NCBI GenBank assembly: GCA_947502405.1
Contig: CANMZT010000019.1
Location: 1 to 56,873, forward strand
Source of the DNA: an uncultured Algibacter sp.
Lineage (GTDB): Bacteria; Bacteroidota; Bacteroidia; Flavobacteriales; Flavobacteriaceae
Direction of reading: 5' to 3'
Length of the DNA: 56,873 nucleotides
The translations under genes were made by a program, and so were the position numbers. Positions within the stretch are counted from its first letter, which is position 1. The number at the start of each line of letters is the position of its first letter. The notes under the pieces are model-generated. The model was not told the DNA's origin and searched no databases. It was given only the letters and a program-made list of their open reading frames with translations. This document shows, one piece after another, positions 53,590 through 56,873 of the stretch.

Positions 53590-53868
53590 TTATGCCGCTG
53601 CTGACATATTAATAGATTCGTAAATATCTTTACAACCATAACCAATAACTGAAAATGATTTATTATAAATTTCTGCAGCCTCAAAAAGATCTTCTATAAC
53701 GTTCAAACCATTTTTATCTATAGCGGTAACCTTATCAATATTTATGGTTAATGATTTTGAATAAGCTAGTAAGAACTCTAAATGACTTTTAAATTGTTTA
53801 ACAGTAGTATTATTAATAGTACCTTCTAATAAAAATGTGCCGTTGTTTTCTTTAATTGTAAGTGCCAT
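53590..53868 (-). CDS. STAS domain protein without the usual phospho-serine
   Basis: 92 residues, a complete single STAS domain: TFLLEGTINNTTVKQFKSHL, LTINIDKVTAIDKNGLNVIE and SFSVIGYGCKDIYESINM. In anti-sigma-factor antagonists the loop is D-S-S-G with a phosphorylated Ser. Here the loop is I50-D-K-N-G54, so it probably cannot be phosphorylated there. It may instead bind the flippase or a receiver protein (inference). First gene of the operon with the flippase. Confidence 0.82.
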   Translation of the reverse strand: MALTIKENNGTFLLEGTINNTTVKQFKSHLEFLLAYSKSLTINIDKVTAIDKNGLNVIEDLFEAAEIYNKSFSVIGYGCKDIYESINMSAAA

Positions 53869-53908
53869 AATGTATGTTTTTAAATTAATATGGTTTTGTT
53901 TTCTGGTA

Positions 53909-53916
53909 CAAAGATG
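53909..53916 (-). promoter_or_regulatory. Candidate -7 box CATCTTTG of the STAS-flippase operon
   Basis: A 7-of-8 match to TAnnTTTG on the minus strand, 40 nt before the ATG at 53868. The nearest direct repeat starts 31 bp from its outer edge, as at the GT4 gene. Confidence 0.45.
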
Positions 53917-53946
53917 CTTTAAGAATCATCGAGCTGTTGAGAAATT

Positions 53947-53978
53947 TCGGTGAGTGGCGGATTGCTGTAGATGAATGA
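53947..53978 (+). promoter_or_regulatory. Direct-repeat regulatory site 3 (21-bp period)
   Basis: TCGGTGAGTGG at 53947 and TAGATGAATGA at 53968, 21 bp apart. It lies in the divergent region between the STAS gene and the TPR-barrel gene. A partial plus-strand -7 box (TAACTTGC, 53994-54001) lies 26 bp past the second unit. Confidence 0.65.
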
Positions 53979-54023
53979 AACGCCTTTTGTCCTTAACTTG
54001 CAGTATCAAAAAAAACCTAAATC

Positions 54024-56084
54024 ATGCGTACTAAATTTTACAACCTATTAGTCTTATTTTTCATTTCAGCTATAGCATATACACAAAACATGCAAGAAGG
54101 GTTTACCTATTTAGAAACTGGTAAATACCAGAAAGCCGAAGCCTTTTTCGAAACCATTTTAAAAGACTATCCCGATAATAAAACAGCTAAACTTTGTTAT
54201 GGACGTGCCGTTGGTTTACAAGGTGCATCAGGAAAAGCGGTTGCCATATTTACAGACTTACTAAAATTATATCCTGAGGATTTTGAAGTTAAACTCAACT
54301 ACGCAGAGTCTTTACTTTGGGATAAAAACTACACCGATGCTAAAGCGTTTTATGAAAACTTAATTAAAGAAGATGATAAAAGTTTCCCTGCGCTTTTAGG
54401 TTATGCCAATACCCTATCCAATCTTAAAATATATGATGATGCCTTAATTTATGTGAATAAAGCTTTAGAGGTATTACCAGGAAATCCGAATGCGTTAACC
54501 TCAAAAAAATATATTTATTTGGGCTATGCTTACAAAAACCAACTAGCCCAAAATTATGATGAAGCAGAGCGTTTGCTTAAAGAAAACTTGAATCTTTTTA
54601 AAGACGATAAGGACACGCTTTTAAATCTTGCCAACCTCTATTTAATTGCAGGCGAATTTGATAAGGCCGAAACCACATACAACACCATAGCCAACACTCC
54701 AGAAAACAAAACAGTTGCATTAAACGGATTAGCCTTGGTAAAACATTTAAAAGGCAAAGAAAAAGCCGCTTTAAACATTAGTAAGGAAGCGTATTACACG
54801 ATTTCAAACTTAAATGATGCAACGCTAATACAACAAACCAAAGAGCGTTACATACAAGCGCTTATTTGGAATAAACACTATAAAGATGCTCAAGTTTTAA
54901 TTGATGAGCTGTATGAAGCGCAACCCAACGAAAATTGGATTTTAGCCTTACGCGCTACTTTAAATATTTATAAAAGTGATTTTAAGAAAAGTGTTGCGGA
55001 TTATAATCGTATTTTAGAAAATGATAGCAGTTCTTTTGATGGTAACTTAGGAAAAGCTAATGCCTTAAAAGCTTTAGGGAAATATGATGACGCCTACCAA
55101 TCGGCAGAAAATACCTTAACGTTTTACGATAAGCAAAAAGATGCTACCAATTTTATTACAACGCTAAACACACAGTTTACCCCGTTTTGGGAAACTAAAG
55201 CCTCCTACTCTTTTGATAATGGCGATAATAAAGCCTTTGCGGTACAAACTAAAATAGAATTCCCAACATCAACCAAATTTAAATGGTTGGCAAATTATGG
55301 GTACCGAACCACAACCAATAAAGTCACAAATTTTGATGCCACATCAAACGATTTTTCATTAGGGTTAGCGTATCAACTATTACCAAATATAACGTTTAAA
55401 GGTTTAGCTGGCGTTACCTCAGCCAAAGCAAACACGAGCGATTACACACAATTGGTAACCGATTTAGCGTTTAATATAAAACCCTTTAAACTGCAAGTTT
55501 TAGATATAGGTTATAAAAGTGAAATACAAAGTTTTAATGCCGAATTATTAGACAGAGAAATCGTGATGAATAACCTGTACGCTAATTACAACCTGAGTAC
55601 CAACTTTAATTTAGGCTGGTTTACGCAGTATTTTTACACTTGGCAAAACGATGCTAATACCAGAAACCTACTGTTTACCTCGCTGTATTACAACATATTA
55701 GCTAAACCCGCTTTAAAAGCAGGTGTAAACTACCAATACATTACATTTAAAAACCAAGTACCCACCATTTATTTTAGTCCAGAGCGTTTTAATGCTGGCG
55801 AGGTATTTATAAATATTATTAAAGATGAAGCCATTACCAAACCTAAAGCGTGGTTTTACGAATTAACGGCTGCCACAGGTTTGCAATATATTGAAGACGA
55901 TAGCAGCCAAAGCACCTACCGCATACAAGGAAAATTAGGTTATAAATTTACCGAACGTGCGTTATTAAACCTTTATGGCACACGAAGTAATATTGCCTCT
56001 GCTACTGCAGCTGGTTTTACTTTTAATGAAATTGGAGTGCGTTTTAAGTGGTATTTGAGTGGGGTTCCTGGGTTTAGGAGGTAA
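54024..56084 (+). CDS. TPR plus YaiO-type outer-membrane beta-barrel export protein
   Basis: 686 residues. A signal peptide (1-20) is followed by about nine or ten TPR units (about 24-365), such as GFTYLETGKYQKAEAFFETI, AESLLWDKNYTDAKAFYENL and NALKALGKYDDAYQSAENTL. A C-terminal barrel of amphipathic strands (about 380-686) ends GVRFKWYLSGVPGFRR. This layout (periplasmic TPR helix plus barrel) is that of BcsC, PgaA, AlgK/AlgE and PelB polysaccharide secretins. It likely forms the outer-membrane exit of this locus. Its stop codon overlaps the first bases of repeat B copy 2. Confidence 0.85.
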   Translation: MRTKFYNLLVLFFISAIAYTQNMQEGFTYLETGKYQKAEAFFETILKDYPDNKTAKLCYGRAVGLQGASGKAVAIFTDLLKLYPEDFEVKLNYAESLLWDKNYTDAKAFYENLIKEDDKSFPALLGYANTLSNLKIYDDALIYVNKALEVLPGNPNALTSKKYIYLGYAYKNQLAQNYDEAERLLKENLNLFKDDKDTLLNLANLYLIAGEFDKAETTYNTIANTPENKTVALNGLALVKHLKGKEKAALNISKEAYYTISNLNDATLIQQTKERYIQALIWNKHYKDAQVLIDELYEAQPNENWILALRATLNIYKSDFKKSVADYNRILENDSSSFDGNLGKANALKALGKYDDAYQSAENTLTFYDKQKDATNFITTLNTQFTPFWETKASYSFDNGDNKAFAVQTKIEFPTSTKFKWLANYGYRTTTNKVTNFDATSNDFSLGLAYQLLPNITFKGLAGVTSAKANTSDYTQLVTDLAFNIKPFKLQVLDIGYKSEIQSFNAELLDREIVMNNLYANYNLSTNFNLGWFTQYFYTWQNDANTRNLLFTSLYYNILAKPALKAGVNYQYITFKNQVPTIYFSPERFNAGEVFINIIKDEAITKPKAWFYELTAATGLQYIEDDSSQSTYRIQGKLGYKFTERALLNLYGTRSNIASATAAGFTFNEIGVRFKWYLSGVPGFRR

Positions 56085-56210
56085 CGGTCTAGTGTATTCG
56101 TTGCGTGGTTTAGGATTAAACTTTGCAAGTACGCACCAAACTGAAAATCCGCGAGGATTTTCAGAAGTAGGCGAGAACAAGCAATTACTTATAGCCAATG
56201 TTGTGGGTAG
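56082..56210 (+). repeat. Dispersed repeat family B, copy 2
   Basis: Starts TAACGGTCTAG at the stop codon of the barrel gene. Perfect hairpin GAAAATCC-GCGA-GGATTTTC (56143-56162), then AGCAATTACTTATAGCC and TGTTGTGGGTAG. The same order of blocks occurs in copy 1 (66-200, minus strand). Confidence 0.6.
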
Positions 56211-56214
56211 TTTT

Positions 56215-56766
56215 TTAATTCATTAAGTTGTAAAGTAAGCGCCAAAGTCCGATAATTATCAAAATAGTTATAATCACTTTGAAAAGCCAAGTTATTCCAG
56301 ATTTAGCTTTGAAAGCTAGATTATCACTAGAATTTAAATTCAAAATTTGAAACAAAGTCGTATTAATATTCTTGGTAAATTTTTCATTACCACTTTTTAT
56401 TTCAACTTGTTTTAGCTTATAGTTTTTAAAATCATTTAGAGACTTGACCCCATTATTTCCCCATAGACGTCTTTTATCTCCAGAGTCTACATCTCCATAA
56501 ATATTCCAATCTCTAACTGAATAACCATCTTTATCTTTTTCAGATATTTTAAATATAGTCTTAATATCGTTTTCTGAATTATTAATTAAACTAATACCAA
56601 AATGAAAGTTGCTATATGAATTATACCTAGTGTTTCCTTTTTCTTGATAGCTATAACTTTGTTCTTGAGTACCTATTAAAAACTTTTCTAATACTATGTT
56701 GGGAAGTTCAGAGGAATTTCTGTTAAGGATATTGCTATTTATAGATTTAATAATTTTTTTCTCCAA
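56215..56766 (-). CDS. Hypothetical protein with C-terminal membrane helix
   Basis: 183 residues. A soluble, Asn- and Ser-rich N-terminal region (about 1-155) has likely beta-strands, a DWNIYGDVDSGDKRRLWG stretch and no known motif. A single hydrophobic helix near the C-terminus (about 160-180, WLFKVIITILIIIGLW) makes it a tail-anchored protein. It is intact with its own start. It is convergent with the barrel gene, and the dispersed repeat lies between them. Possibly a strain-specific cassette gene (inference). Confidence 0.55.
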   Translation of the reverse strand: MEKKIIKSINSNILNRNSSELPNIVLEKFLIGTQEQSYSYQEKGNTRYNSYSNFHFGISLINNSENDIKTIFKISEKDKDGYSVRDWNIYGDVDSGDKRRLWGNNGVKSLNDFKNYKLKQVEIKSGNEKFTKNINTTLFQILNLNSSDNLAFKAKSGITWLFKVIITILIIIGLWRLLYNLMN

Positions 56767-56873
56767 TTTATTTTGTATTTATCAATGTTTCATTCAATGT
56801 CTAGTCCTGAAATATGGCTACAGGTTAATAATTGATTTACGCTGTTAATTTATATACCATATTCGGCGTTTTA

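Noticed and set aside
41439-56084. Calling the locus a Pel operon
   Set aside because: The parts are analogous (GT4, MOP flippase, TPR-barrel, hydrolase) but there is no PelD-like c-di-GMP receptor, the GT4 and flippase show no specific PelF/PelG motif I can verify, and the GT-C-like protein has no Pel counterpart.
56082-56210. Integron attC site
   Set aside because: The hairpin and cassette-like position are suggestive, but no clear core-site pair (RYYYAAC/GTTRRRY) and no integrase were seen.
1-56873. Insertion sequences or prophage
   Set aside because: No transposase, recombinase or phage structural gene was recognised; the repeats present are all short and non-coding.

Overview
The window is AT-rich and reads as chromosome of a free-living, probably marine, member of the Flavobacteriaceae (Bacteroidota). 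The main grounds are: a tmRNA whose tag reads GENNYALAA; two proteins with type IX secretion (T9SS) C-terminal sorting domains; Bacteroidota-type -7 promoter boxes (TAnnTTTG) and no clear Shine-Dalgarno sequences; and family content such as DUF2851, short class I ManA, CreD with a winged-helix regulator, and the TPR/beta-barrel pair. No transposase, prophage, CRISPR array, rRNA or tRNA gene was seen.

Layout. 1-370: non-coding, two dispersed repeats. 371-10766: minus-strand run with acyl-CoA dehydrogenase, ComEA-like HhH protein, Na+/alanine symporter, K+ channel plus PspC protein, DUF2851, and a 1341-residue secreted fusion of FG-GAP/ASPIC repeats with a vanadium-haloperoxidase-type domain. 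10914-13895: small housekeeping and unknown genes. 14184-19005: outer-membrane barrel plus long TPR protein. 19507-28366: FtsE followed by surface-glycan genes (methyltransferase, three glycosyltransferases, an EptA-like phosphoethanolamine transferase, two tandem Wzx flippases). 28558-36986: typA, kdsA, CDGSH protein, and a creD cluster with its own winged-helix regulator and two matching 19-bp palindromes. 36989-41344: T9SS type B protein, saccharopine-dehydrogenase-like enzyme and tmRNA.

41439-56084 is the most interesting part. It looks like one complete exopolysaccharide synthesis and export machine not matching any standard operon I know: ManA, a GT2 pseudoenzyme, a receiver-domain/GT2 fusion, a stand-alone receiver, a large GT-C-like membrane protein, an Ig-like periplasmic protein, a membrane-anchored GH5-like glycosidase, a GT4, an MOP flippase, a STAS protein, and a TPR/YaiO-type outer-membrane barrel. 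All three promoter regions of the locus carry the same direct-repeat motif (consensus TAGAYGAATGG) with an exact 21-bp period. On the minus-strand side the repeats keep the same phase to a -7 box (31 bp, or 31+21 bp). This suggests a single LytTR-like regulator controls all five transcription units. The receiver fusion suggests that sugar transfer itself may also be gated by phosphorylation.

Three families of dispersed non-coding repeats with hairpins are scattered between genes. Several stems differ between copies by compensating changes.
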